Below are positions 1 through 5,914 of a DNA stretch of 6,518 bases, one piece after another. The DNA comes from Akkermansiaceae bacterium (GTDB taxonomy: Bacteria; Verrucomicrobiota; Verrucomicrobiia; Verrucomicrobiales; Akkermansiaceae): contig CAIVXP010000364.1 in assembly GCA_903909905.1 (NCBI GenBank), positions 1-6,518 on the forward strand, read 5' to 3'. Under the pieces are notes generated by a model. The model worked only from the letters and a program-made list of their open reading frames with translations, was not told the DNA's origin and searched no databases. A program made the position numbers and the translations under genes. The stretch's first letter is position 1. Every line of letters begins with the position of its first letter.

Positions 1-735
1 GGATCGACCGAGGTCGGAAAAATGATCCAACACTCGCTCGCCGGCACTGGTAAAAAACTCTCGCTCGAACTCGGTGGCAAGGCCGCCAACATCGTCTTCG
101 AAGACGCGCCACTCGATCAAGCGGTCGAAGGGGTGATCAATGGCATCTTTTTCAATCAAGGCCATGTCTGCTGCGCCGGGTCCCGCCTCCTCGTGCAGGA
201 AGGAATCGCCTCGGCATTCACCGCCCGCTTGAAACGCCGCATGGCAAGCCTCCGCGTGGGTGATCCGCTCGACAAAAACACGGATGTCGGCGCGATCAAT
301 TCACTCGCTCAATTGAAAAAAATCCAAGGGCTCGTACAGTCGGGCATCGATGATGGCACGCCGATGCACCAGGACGCCTGCCAGCTTCCAAAGAAAGGTT
401 TCTATTTTCCACCCACGCTCTTCTCGGGTGTCACGATGAGCCAACGCATCGCAAGCGAGGAAATTTTCGGACCCGTCCTTTCGATCCTCACCTTTCGCAC
501 CCCGGATGAAGCAATCGAAAAAGCCAACAACACCCGCTTCGGACTATCCGCCGGCGTATGGACCGACAAAGGTTCGCGCATTCTGATGATGGCCTCACGC
601 CTCAAAGCTGGCGTGGTCTGGGCCAACACCTATCACCAATTCGATCCCGCTAGCCCATTCGGCGGATACAAGGAATCCGGCTTCGGCCGCGAAGGCGGCA
701 AACACGGCTTGCTCGAATATTCGCAACTCGTCTGA
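1..735 (+). CDS. Aldehyde dehydrogenase, NAD(P)-dependent, C-terminal part (5' truncated by window edge)
   Basis: This frame is open from base 1, so the start lies outside the window; the ATG at 22 is internal. It encodes the last 244 residues of an aldehyde dehydrogenase, which oxidises an aldehyde to a carboxylate with NAD(P)+. Visible family motifs in order are GSTEVG at the cut edge (cofactor-binding fold), LELGGK with the general-base Glu at bases 67-69, and FFNQGHVCCAGSR with the catalytic Cys at bases 169-171. EEIFGPV follows at about 457-477, with the Glu that contacts the nicotinamide ribose, and then PFGGYKESGFGREGG near the C-terminus. All catalytic residues present in this part are intact. 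Family members are about 480-500 residues, so roughly half is missing. The substrate cannot be read from this part. The gene ends 14 bp before ispD, but no functional link to isoprenoid synthesis is evident. Confidence 0.95.
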   Translation, partial: GSTEVGKMIQHSLAGTGKKLSLELGGKAANIVFEDAPLDQAVEGVINGIFFNQGHVCCAGSRLLVQEGIASAFTARLKRRMASLRVGDPLDKNTDVGAINSLAQLKKIQGLVQSGIDDGTPMHQDACQLPKKGFYFPPTLFSGVTMSQRIASEEIFGPVLSILTFRTPDEAIEKANNTRFGLSAGVWTDKGSRILMMASRLKAGVVWANTYHQFDPASPFGGYKESGFGREGGKHGLLEYSQLV

Positions 736-749
736 AACTCAGGACAACG

Positions 750-1445
750 ATGAGCACCACACCCCACACCATCCCATGCGGCGCGATCATCGTCGCCGCC
801 GGAAACAGCCGCCGACTCGGCCAAGACAAACTCACATGGACGCTCAACGGCGTCACTGTCCTGCGACGCAGCATCAACGCGTTTATCGATGCAAAAAACA
901 TCCACTCAATCGTGGTGGTATGCCCGCTGGATCGTTGGAACGAAATCGATCATGGCAATTTCACCAAGCCGGTGACCCGCGTCGATGGCGGCAAGGAACG
1001 CCAGGATTCGGTCGCTGCCGGACTCGCGGCTTTGCCCACCGACACGCAACTGGTCGCCGTCCACGATGGCGCGCGACCGCTTGTTTCTCCTCACGACATT
1101 GACCGTTGCGTCGAAACAGCCCATGCATTCGGCGCCGCCGCGCTCGCCCGCCGCGCAACCGAAACCATGAAACGCTCGGACGACAAGGACTTCAACACCG
1201 CACCTGTCGACCGCCACAACCTCTGGTGCATGGAAACTCCGCAGGTTTTCCGAGTCGATCTCCTATGCGAAGCCACGAACGCAATCACACGCGATAACAT
1301 CACCGCCACCGATGAAGTCAGCGCCATCGAACAACTCGGCACCAAAGTGAAGTTTGTGGAATCCACCAGTCCCAATCTGAAAATCACCACCCCCGCCGAC
1401 CTCACCCTCGCGGAAGCTCTGGTGAAAATCCAAACGACCTCATGA
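750..1445 (+). CDS. ispD: 2-C-methyl-D-erythritol 4-phosphate cytidylyltransferase
   Basis: IspD catalyses the third step of the MEP pathway: it joins CTP and 2-C-methyl-D-erythritol 4-phosphate to give CDP-ME and pyrophosphate in the cytoplasm. The 231-residue length is normal for a stand-alone IspD, with no IspF fusion. Motifs seen: the nucleotide-binding AAGNSRRLGQDK (residues 16-27), GGKERQDSV (80-88), VHDGARP (104-110, with the Asp and Arg that bind substrate), and VDR...TPQVF (Arg155, 163-167). TDEVSAIE (187-194) and NLKITTPADL (209-218, with Lys211) complete the set. The essential N-terminal Arg and Lys are present. The ATG at 750 is preceded by CAGGA at 740-744, about five bases upstream, which supports this start. 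The stop overlaps the next start in ATGA, indicating translational coupling to the M16 peptidase gene. Confidence 0.96.
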   Translation: MSTTPHTIPCGAIIVAAGNSRRLGQDKLTWTLNGVTVLRRSINAFIDAKNIHSIVVVCPLDRWNEIDHGNFTKPVTRVDGGKERQDSVAAGLAALPTDTQLVAVHDGARPLVSPHDIDRCVETAHAFGAAALARRATETMKRSDDKDFNTAPVDRHNLWCMETPQVFRVDLLCEATNAITRDNITATDEVSAIEQLGTKVKFVESTSPNLKITTPADLTLAEALVKIQTTS

Positions 1446-2683
1446 ACAAGGCAAGCTACGACTGGCGCCAAATCGAAAACGGCCCGCGCCTCGCCGTCGC
1501 CACCATGCCTCACGCGGAGTGCGCCTCGTTTGCCATCCATGTGCCCGCTGGAAGCCGCGATGAATCCAATTTGCCCGCAGGCCTCGCGCATTTCGTCGAA
1601 CACATGGTCTTTAAGGGCACACACAGTCGCAGCGCTCGCGACCTGACCTTCGAAATCGAAAATGTCGGCGGCCAAATCAATGCCTGCACCAGCGAGGATC
1701 AAACCACCTACGAAGGCCGCGCGGATGCCGACCAACTCGCGACACTCGCCAGCGTGATCAGCGACATGGTCTGGAACCCGAGTTTTCCCGATGCGGAAAT
1801 CGAACTCGAACGCGAAGTGATCCGCGAGGAAATCACTCTCTACCGGGAATCCCCTTCCGATCACATCGGCGACCTGATCTCCAAAGCACTCTGGGGCGAC
1901 CACCCACTCGGCAACCCGATTTCCGGCAGCGCCAAAAGCATATCCCGCATCAAGCGCCAGCACCTGCTCGATTTCACCGCACACCACCACTTTCGCAATG
2001 ACATGGTGATCGCCGCCGCCGGGCCTTTCAGCCTCGACGAGGTCCATGCGGTTATCCGCCCGCTGCTGCCAAAAAATTTCCGCGATGGCAGCCGTCCAAT
2101 GCCATTCGAACCGCACCCATCTACGATGAACATCGTAGATGAATCCCGCGATACCGACCAACTCCAGCTTGCTCTCGCATGGCACACCCCCGGCCGCCAC
2201 TCCCCGCAGCGTCACGCGCTGCGCTTGCTCAGCCTCATGCTGGGCGAATCCGCGAGCTCGCGACTCTTTCTCGAGCTCCGCGAAAAACGCGGACTCTGCT
2301 ACCAGATCGCCAGCGATGTGACCTTTCTCCATGAGACTGGTGCCTTCGAAATCCATGCCGGACTCGCCCCCGAAGGTCGCAACGCGGCACTTGAATGCAT
2401 CCACGCGGAGATCAACGACCTCGCCGCCCGCGGCCCGGCCGATGGTGAATTGGAACGCGCCAAACGCCTCGCCATCTCGCAAAACAAGCAAGCACTCGAA
2501 TCCACCGCGTCCCACGCGACATGGGCCGGCGAATGCCTCCTCGATTTTGGCCGCATCCCCCACCCACTCGAATGGCGCGACCAACTTCTCGCCGTCACGC
2601 ACGAAGAAATCCAATCGATCGCCTCACAAATTTTCTCCGGCCAAACACCAGCGATGGCGGAGATCAAACCCGACGCGACCTAA
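1442..2683 (+). CDS. M16 family zinc metallopeptidase (insulinase/processing-peptidase type)
   Basis: This 413-residue protein has the size and two-half layout of M16B peptidases, which degrade peptides in a closed chamber. The N-terminal half carries the inverted zinc motif HFVEH (H50, E53, H54), followed by FKGT. About 75 residues later the acidic segment EREVIREEI (123-131) supplies the third zinc ligand, probably E129 or E130. The C-terminal half contains SSRLF and LREKRGLCY (272-287), the Arg/Tyr region that helps bind substrate. It therefore looks catalytically competent as a single polypeptide. No signal peptide is seen. The start overlaps the ispD stop by four bases and has no obvious Shine-Dalgarno, so coupled translation is likely. 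A perfect 11-bp inverted repeat lies at 2118-2141 in the linker between the halves. The natural substrate is not deducible; M16 genes near housekeeping genes are common, so a link to IspD is unproven. Confidence 0.93.
   Translation: MNKASYDWRQIENGPRLAVATMPHAECASFAIHVPAGSRDESNLPAGLAHFVEHMVFKGTHSRSARDLTFEIENVGGQINACTSEDQTTYEGRADADQLATLASVISDMVWNPSFPDAEIELEREVIREEITLYRESPSDHIGDLISKALWGDHPLGNPISGSAKSISRIKRQHLLDFTAHHHFRNDMVIAAAGPFSLDEVHAVIRPLLPKNFRDGSRPMPFEPHPSTMNIVDESRDTDQLQLALAWHTPGRHSPQRHALRLLSLMLGESASSRLFLELREKRGLCYQIASDVTFLHETGAFEIHAGLAPEGRNAALECIHAEINDLAARGPADGELERAKRLAISQNKQALESTASHATWAGECLLDFGRIPHPLEWRDQLLAVTHEEIQSIASQIFSGQTPAMAEIKPDAT
2118..2141. repeat. Perfect 11-bp inverted repeat inside the M16 gene
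   Basis: CATCTACGATG and CATCGTAGATG are exact reverse complements separated by AA. The bases encode Ser-Thr-Met-Asn-Ile-Val-Asp around residues 227-233 of the peptidase, the linker between its two halves. As RNA this gives a 10-bp stem closed by a GAAC loop; as DNA it is an operator-like dyad. No T-tract follows, so it is not an intrinsic terminator. Function unknown. Confidence 0.85.
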
Positions 2684-2700
2684 GCCGAAAGTCACACGCC

Positions 2701-3402
2701 ATGCCCTTCGAACCCTTCAGCCGCGAACATCTCGCCGCCGTCACGCTGGGCAGCTGCATCACCGCGACCCTGCTCGTCGCCGCGAAGTCAAATCCACGCA
2801 GGCAACACCTCGTCACTCGCCTGCTCGCCTTCACCAACCTCGCAGCCTACCCGATCAACCTCATCGCATGGAAAACCCATGACCAAGCGATGAGCCTCGA
2901 AAACATCCTTCCACTCCACCTCTGTGACATCGCCGCCTTTATCGCCGGACTCGCCCTGCTCACCGGAAATCCAATACTGCGCACACTCACCTACTTCGGG
3001 GGACTCGCCGCCACACTCCAAGCCCTGATCACCCCCGCGATCTCAGCCGATTTCCTCACGCCTCCCTTCATCAGCTTTTTCATCCAGCATTTCGCCATCG
3101 TCGCCGCCGCAATCCACATCCCTCTCGTCGAAGGCTGGCGCCCAAAATCCCCCCTCTGGAAATCACCCTTCGACGCCTACCTCGGCGCCCTCGCCTACAT
3201 GCTTTTCTCGATCGCCATCAACCAATGGCTCGGCACCAACTTCGGCTTCACCTCGCGCCCGCCCGATAACGCCAGCATGATCGACCACCTCGGCCCATGG
3301 CCATGGTACCTCGCGTCCTTCCAACCCCTCGCCTTCTCGCTCTTTTTCATCCTCGCCATTCCGCTACGCCGCCTCAAGGCACCCCAACCTGATACCACTT
3401 GA
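2701..3402 (+). CDS. YwaF/TIGR02206-family integral membrane protein
   Basis: This 233-residue, very hydrophobic protein has about seven membrane-spanning stretches: roughly residues 10-28, 38-57, 70-88, 94-112, 122-142, 157-177 and 203-222. The motifs LPLHLCD (70-76), QALITP (107-112), FFIQH (126-130), GTNFGF (178-183) and GPWPWY (198-203) match the TIGR02206 / YwaF family, uncharacterised inner-membrane proteins. The conserved His and Cys in LPLHLCD and the His in FIQH are the likeliest functional residues. I chose the ATG at 2701, 17 bp after the M16 stop. The frame stays open upstream to 2521, but that extension lies inside the M16 gene and is Arg/Pro-rich shadow sequence. The close spacing suggests co-transcription with ispD and the M16 gene. 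A biochemical role is not known and I assign none. Confidence 0.88.
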   Translation: MPFEPFSREHLAAVTLGSCITATLLVAAKSNPRRQHLVTRLLAFTNLAAYPINLIAWKTHDQAMSLENILPLHLCDIAAFIAGLALLTGNPILRTLTYFGGLAATLQALITPAISADFLTPPFISFFIQHFAIVAAAIHIPLVEGWRPKSPLWKSPFDAYLGALAYMLFSIAINQWLGTNFGFTSRPPDNASMIDHLGPWPWYLASFQPLAFSLFFILAIPLRRLKAPQPDTT

Positions 3403-3421
3403 ACCCGCTCAAGCCCACTTA

Positions 3422-3463
3422 CTTGCGCGGATTTTTCGAATGAAAAACAAATCTGCCCGCAAG
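3422..3463. repeat. Imperfect hairpin between the YwaF-like gene and the sigma factor gene
   Basis: The outer arms CTTGCG (3422-3427) and CGCAAG (3458-3463) pair perfectly, and an inner TTTTTC (3432-3437) / GAAAAA (3442-3447) forms a second 6-bp stem around GAAT. An unequal internal loop separates them. The structure occupies half of the 86-bp gap. It could be a weak terminator for the upstream group or a 5'-leader structure of the sigma gene; with no T-run after the outer stem, the terminator reading is poor. Confidence 0.45.
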
Positions 3464-3488
3464 CCTCGCTGTCATCCTGCAAGAGCCC

Positions 3489-4067
3489 ATGACATCACTC
3501 AGCCTCATGTCCGAGAATAAACCTGCGCCCACCGAATGGCGCCAATGGCTGGAATTGCATGCCCCCAAGCTACTGCTTTTTGCCCGCCAACAGACACGCT
3601 CCCGCGAGGATGCGGAAGATGTGCTGCAGGACGCGCTGGTGAAGCTCATGGATAAACTTCGCAACGATCAGTTCATCGGTGGATCCGATGCTTGGCAGTC
3701 CTACCTCTACGCAACCATTCGCCGCCTCGCAATCGACCTCGGCCGCCGCGATGACCGCAGAAAACGCCGCGAAGACACGGTCGCCGGCGATCGCCCAGAA
3801 TTCGACGCCAACGGCTCTCATCCGTGGTTCGACTCCGAATCCTCCGACGACGAAACCCGCAGCCAACTCGAATCCAAACTCAAGGAACTCCCGCAAAAAT
3901 TCGCCGAGGTGATCATGATGAAAATTTGGGGCGAACGCACCTTTGCCGAAATCGCCGAAATACTCGACATCTCACAAAACACCGCCGCCTCACGCTACCG
4001 CTACGGACTCGAGGCTCTGAAAAAATCCCTCAGCATCGCCCGCCGCCGCGGAGACCTCTCAATCTGA
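3489..4067 (+). CDS. ECF-type RNA polymerase sigma factor
   Basis: This 192-residue protein has the two-domain plan of extracytoplasmic-function sigma-70 factors, which direct RNA polymerase to a specific promoter set. Region 2 spans about residues 20-90, with the core-binding segment TRSREDAEDVLQDALVKLM and the -10-recognition helix around SYLYATIRRLAIDLGRR. A charged Asp/Glu/Arg-rich linker (90-125) follows. Region 4 (about 125-182) begins with LKELPQKFAEVIMMK and contains the helix-turn-helix TFAEIAEILDISQNTAASRYRYGLEAL, which reads the -35 element. There is no region 1.1 or region 3. AAGAG lies just three bases before ATG 3489, closer than ideal. ATG 3507 (Met7) is an alternative start and would not affect the domains. 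The next frame begins 22 bp downstream, so the pair is probably co-transcribed. The ECF subgroup cannot be assigned by eye. Confidence 0.93.
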   Translation: MTSLSLMSENKPAPTEWRQWLELHAPKLLLFARQQTRSREDAEDVLQDALVKLMDKLRNDQFIGGSDAWQSYLYATIRRLAIDLGRRDDRRKRREDTVAGDRPEFDANGSHPWFDSESSDDETRSQLESKLKELPQKFAEVIMMKIWGERTFAEIAEILDISQNTAASRYRYGLEALKKSLSIARRRGDLSI

Positions 4068-4089
4068 ACCAGCACTGCAAGCCACCGCC

Positions 4090-4713
4090 ATGCACGACGA
4101 CACCGCACAACTCGAGGCCGAACTCCTCAAGCTCCGCCCCGCCGGCCCGCACAGCCAGCTCATCGACCGGTTGGAAGCCTGCGCCCACGGCGATTGGTAG
4201 AAACCACTCGAGGGAGAACTCGAGCTCGAGGAAAATCTCCGCGCCAACGCACCTACCCGCCTCGACCCCGCTCTGATGGCCTCACTCGAAGCGATCTGTA
4301 CCTCGATCCCATTTCCAAAGGAGAAAAACATCGTCGGTTTTCCCAAATCGAAATCGCGTCCGCCCGCATCCAAGCGCAGTCAGTTCGCCGCTGCCGCCAC
4401 CATCGCGCTTTTGGGCGCCGCCACCGCCTTGTTCATCCCGATCAAAGGCAACAACCCTTCCGCCGCCGCAAGCAGTTCACCCTCAAGCCAAGCTATCCAA
4501 CCCAGCAACGCCGTCCTCACCCCCGCTTCATTCAAACGCGGCCTCACCGCCGCCAGCGACGAAGGCGTGGTCTGGCAATCCAACCAACGCCCCCAGCGTG
4601 TGCTCAAGTTCATTTACCAGGACTGCGCCACCCTCCGCGATGACAAGGGCCGCACCTACGAAGTCGAACAACCGCGCGTGGAATATGTCCTCGTCCCGGC
4701 CAAAACGGACTGA
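4090..4713 (+). pseudogene. Putative membrane anti-sigma-like protein, interrupted by an in-frame TAG
   Basis: From ATG 4090 the frame encodes 36 residues (MHDDTAQLEAELLKLRPAG...), meets TAG at 4198-4200, and then continues in the same frame for 170 codons to TGA 4711-4713. Sequence on both sides of the TAG reads as coding: acidic, helical LEAELLKL before it, and PLEGELELEENLR leading into LDPALMASLEA after it. Residues about 100-118, counting the stop as one codon, form one hydrophobic helix preceded by a Lys/Arg-rich stretch. This suggests a cytoplasmic N-terminus of about 95 residues and an external C-terminal domain of about 90. The position straight after an ECF sigma gene suggests a regulator of that factor, but no zinc-binding His/Cys motif of classical anti-sigma factors is seen. 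Explanations for the TAG are a true nonsense mutation, a base-call error, or readthrough. The gene's existence is well supported; its role is inferred. Confidence 0.7.
4276..4713 (+). CDS. Downstream open part of the interrupted membrane protein (membrane helix plus external domain)
   Basis: If the TAG at 4198 is real, ATG 4276 is the only plausible restart; no in-frame GTG or TTG lies between them, and no Shine-Dalgarno precedes this ATG. The 145-residue product would start at MASLEAI and keep the basic stretch (23-35), the membrane helix FAAAATIALLGAATALFIPI (37-56) and an Ala/Ser/Pro-rich spacer. It would also keep a C-terminal domain with DEGVVW (95-100), RVLKFIYQD (108-116) and RVEYVLVPAKTD at the end. 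The segment that would face the sigma factor in the cytoplasm would largely be lost. Gene callers would probably report this piece alone, which would hide the interruption. Confidence 0.5.
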   Translation: MASLEAICTSIPFPKEKNIVGFPKSKSRPPASKRSQFAAAATIALLGAATALFIPIKGNNPSAAASSSPSSQAIQPSNAVLTPASFKRGLTAASDEGVVWQSNQRPQRVLKFIYQDCATLRDDKGRTYEVEQPRVEYVLVPAKTD

Positions 4714-4771
4714 ACGCAGAATTTGAACAAATCCGACAAACTACTACGCTCATCGTATCAAATTCACCGAT

Positions 4772-5779
4772 ATGAAATACGGCCAAATCCTCACCGCAAT
4801 CACCGCCAGCCTCATGGCAACCCGCGCACCAGCCGTGGAGGCCCCGGCCGATGACGCACCACCGCCCGTACGCAGTCTCGCGCGCGAAAATGAGGCAGTC
4901 ACACCACCTGTACAGGAAACACAAAACCCACCCTCTCGCTCGACTCAGCACCCGCAAGACGGAAATGCTCAAAATGGCACCGCCGGTAGCGCGTTTCTCG
5001 GAGTTGTCTCCGAAACCGTACCGGAAACCTTTGCAACCCACCTGGGCATCGACAAAGCCATTGTCGTCAAAGGCCTCATGCCAGATGGCCCCGCCGCCAA
5101 AGCCGGCATCGCCGCCAACGACATCATCACCCACATTGGCGACCAAGCAATCCAGTCACCCGACGAACTCACCCGCAACGTGGCATCTCACCGACCCGGC
5201 GAGAAAATCCGCGTCGCAATCATCCGCAAGGGGAAATCCCAAGACCTCGATGTGACCCTGGGTCAACGCCCGAACGATTTCGCCGACGCCACACCCGAAT
5301 CGCGCGATGCGAAACCCGATCTCAATGCGATCCCAAATGAACTCCGCGAGCGAGTCCGTGAAATCCTCGGCGAAAACTTCGGTGAGCGCGAAATGAACTT
5401 CGGGCAACAACTCCAGGGCATCGTGCCGGAAATGAACGATGCCATGAAACAGCTCCGTCAGCACATGGAAAATGCCATGCAAAACCTCGATCCGCCCAAA
5501 ATCACCCGCGAGCGAGGAATCCAGCTTCAGCAAGGTGCCACTTTCCGACTGTCTGATCAGGAAGGCTGCGTCGAAATTCAGTCAAACAACGGCAGCAAAG
5601 AGGTCACTGTCCGCGACAGCAGCCAAAAGGTCGTCTGGTCCGGTCCATGGAACACCGCGCAAGACAAAGCCACCGCACCGGAAGTCGTGCGCAGGCGTAT
5701 TGAGAACCTCAACATCGATTCCTCAATGGGTGCAAACGGTTTCAGCTTCAGAATCGGCGGAATGCCAGAGGGCAAATGA
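4772..5779 (+). CDS. Exported PDZ-domain protein without a protease domain
   Basis: The 335-residue protein begins with MKYG, a hydrophobic stretch (residues 5-15) and Ala-rich sequence ending in APA or VEA, a plausible signal peptide cut near residue 21-24. A low-complexity Pro/Asp/Gln linker runs to about 70. Residues 73-166 form a DegP/HtrA-type PDZ domain: peptide-binding loop FLGV (75-78), DGPAAKAGIAANDIITHIGDQAI and the closing strands RVAIIRKGK...DVTLGQRP. A charged, probably helical section (185-240) follows. A C-terminal domain (250-315) then contains GATFRL, CVEIQ and KVVWSGPWNTAQDKATAPEVVRRRIENL. No trypsin-like His/Asp/Ser triad and no site-2-protease HExxH is present, so it should bind peptides rather than cut them. 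The start has no clear Shine-Dalgarno. It lies 58 bp after the membrane protein frame, and a role in sensing for the sigma system is plausible but inferred. Confidence 0.88.
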   Translation: MKYGQILTAITASLMATRAPAVEAPADDAPPPVRSLARENEAVTPPVQETQNPPSRSTQHPQDGNAQNGTAGSAFLGVVSETVPETFATHLGIDKAIVVKGLMPDGPAAKAGIAANDIITHIGDQAIQSPDELTRNVASHRPGEKIRVAIIRKGKSQDLDVTLGQRPNDFADATPESRDAKPDLNAIPNELRERVREILGENFGEREMNFGQQLQGIVPEMNDAMKQLRQHMENAMQNLDPPKITRERGIQLQQGATFRLSDQEGCVEIQSNNGSKEVTVRDSSQKVVWSGPWNTAQDKATAPEVVRRRIENLNIDSSMGANGFSFRIGGMPEGK

Positions 5780-5802
5780 CCCGATCATGAACCGATAGAT
5801 TT

Positions 5803-5816
5803 TTTCATAGGTATGA
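5803..5816 (+). repeat. Direct repeat, left copy, flanking the M15 gene
   Basis: TTTCATAGGTATGA matches the copy at 6377-6390 at 13 of 14 positions. The two lie in the gaps on either side of the M15 peptidase gene, and a shorter relative, TTTCATGGG, occurs at 5872-5880. They could be footprints of an inserted cassette or a repeated regulatory motif. Confidence 0.55.
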
Positions 5817-5836
5817 ACGCTATGGGCCGCGTTCAT
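5813..5836 (+). repeat. 8-bp perfect hairpin downstream of the PDZ gene
   Basis: ATGAACGC (5813-5820) pairs exactly with GCGTTCAT (5829-5836) around an 8-base loop. A competing 5-bp pairing, CATAG (5806-5810) with CTATG (5820-5824), cannot form at the same time. It lies seven bases before the terminator stem. It may be part of the 3' end of the PDZ transcript or of the leader of the M15 gene. Confidence 0.6.
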
Positions 5837-5843
5837 GGTGTTG

Positions 5844-5874
5844 CCCGCGTCGGATTCGTCCGGCGCGGGTTTTT
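5844..5874 (+). terminator. Strong intrinsic terminator after the PDZ gene
   Basis: CCCGCGTCGGA (5844-5854) pairs with TCCGGCGCGGG (5859-5869) in an 11-bp stem with one G-U pair. The loop is TTCG, a very stable tetraloop, and TTTTT follows at 5870-5874. This is a textbook Rho-independent terminator on the + strand, 65 bp after the PDZ stop. It ends only 30 bp before the M15 start, leaving little room for an independent promoter in between. Confidence 0.92.
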
Positions 5875-5887
5875 CATGGGCAACAAT

Positions 5888-5914
5888 CAATCGATTGGGC
5901 CCTGATGCCAATCG
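5888..5914. promoter_or_regulatory. Palindrome and hairpin spanning the M15 start codon
   Basis: CAATCGATTG at 5888-5897 is a perfect 10-bp palindrome. Overlapping it, CGATTGG (5892-5898) pairs exactly with CCAATCG (5908-5914), placing the ATG at 5905 in the nine-base loop. The unit CAATCG thus occurs three times in 27 bp. This could be a repressor site or an RNA hairpin affecting initiation; no protein is identified. Confidence 0.4.

Noticed and set aside
1091..2614. Minus-strand open frame of 507 codons opposite ispD and the M16 gene
   Set aside because: It lies wholly antisense to two well-supported genes. The translation shows no recognisable motif, and long antisense frames are common opposite GC-rich genes with C-ending codons.
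2521..2700. Upstream extension of the YwaF-like protein
   Set aside because: It lies inside the M16 gene, reads as Arg/Pro-rich shadow sequence, and the hydrophobic family match begins at Met 2701.
2331..2882. Plus-strand open frame of 183 codons across the M16/YwaF-like junction
   Set aside because: Low-complexity Ser/Arg/Pro translation overlapping two real genes in another frame.
3570..3896. Minus-strand 108-codon frame opposite the sigma gene
   Set aside because: Antisense shadow of a clear sigma factor, with no motif.
4207..4230. Three CTCGAG sites, two adjacent, as a designed or regulatory repeat
   Set aside because: Explained by repeated Leu-Glu codons (CTC GAG) in an acidic helix under the local codon bias.
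4194..4643. Plus-strand 149-codon frame over the interrupted gene, considered as evidence for a frameshift
   Set aside because: Its translation is Arg/Pro/His-rich shadow sequence. The real coding signal stays in the frame of ATG 4090 on both sides of the TAG, so no frameshift is needed.
4610..5146. Minus-strand open frame of 178 codons
   Set aside because: Antisense to the membrane protein and the PDZ gene, with Gly/Cys/Arg-rich composition and no motif.
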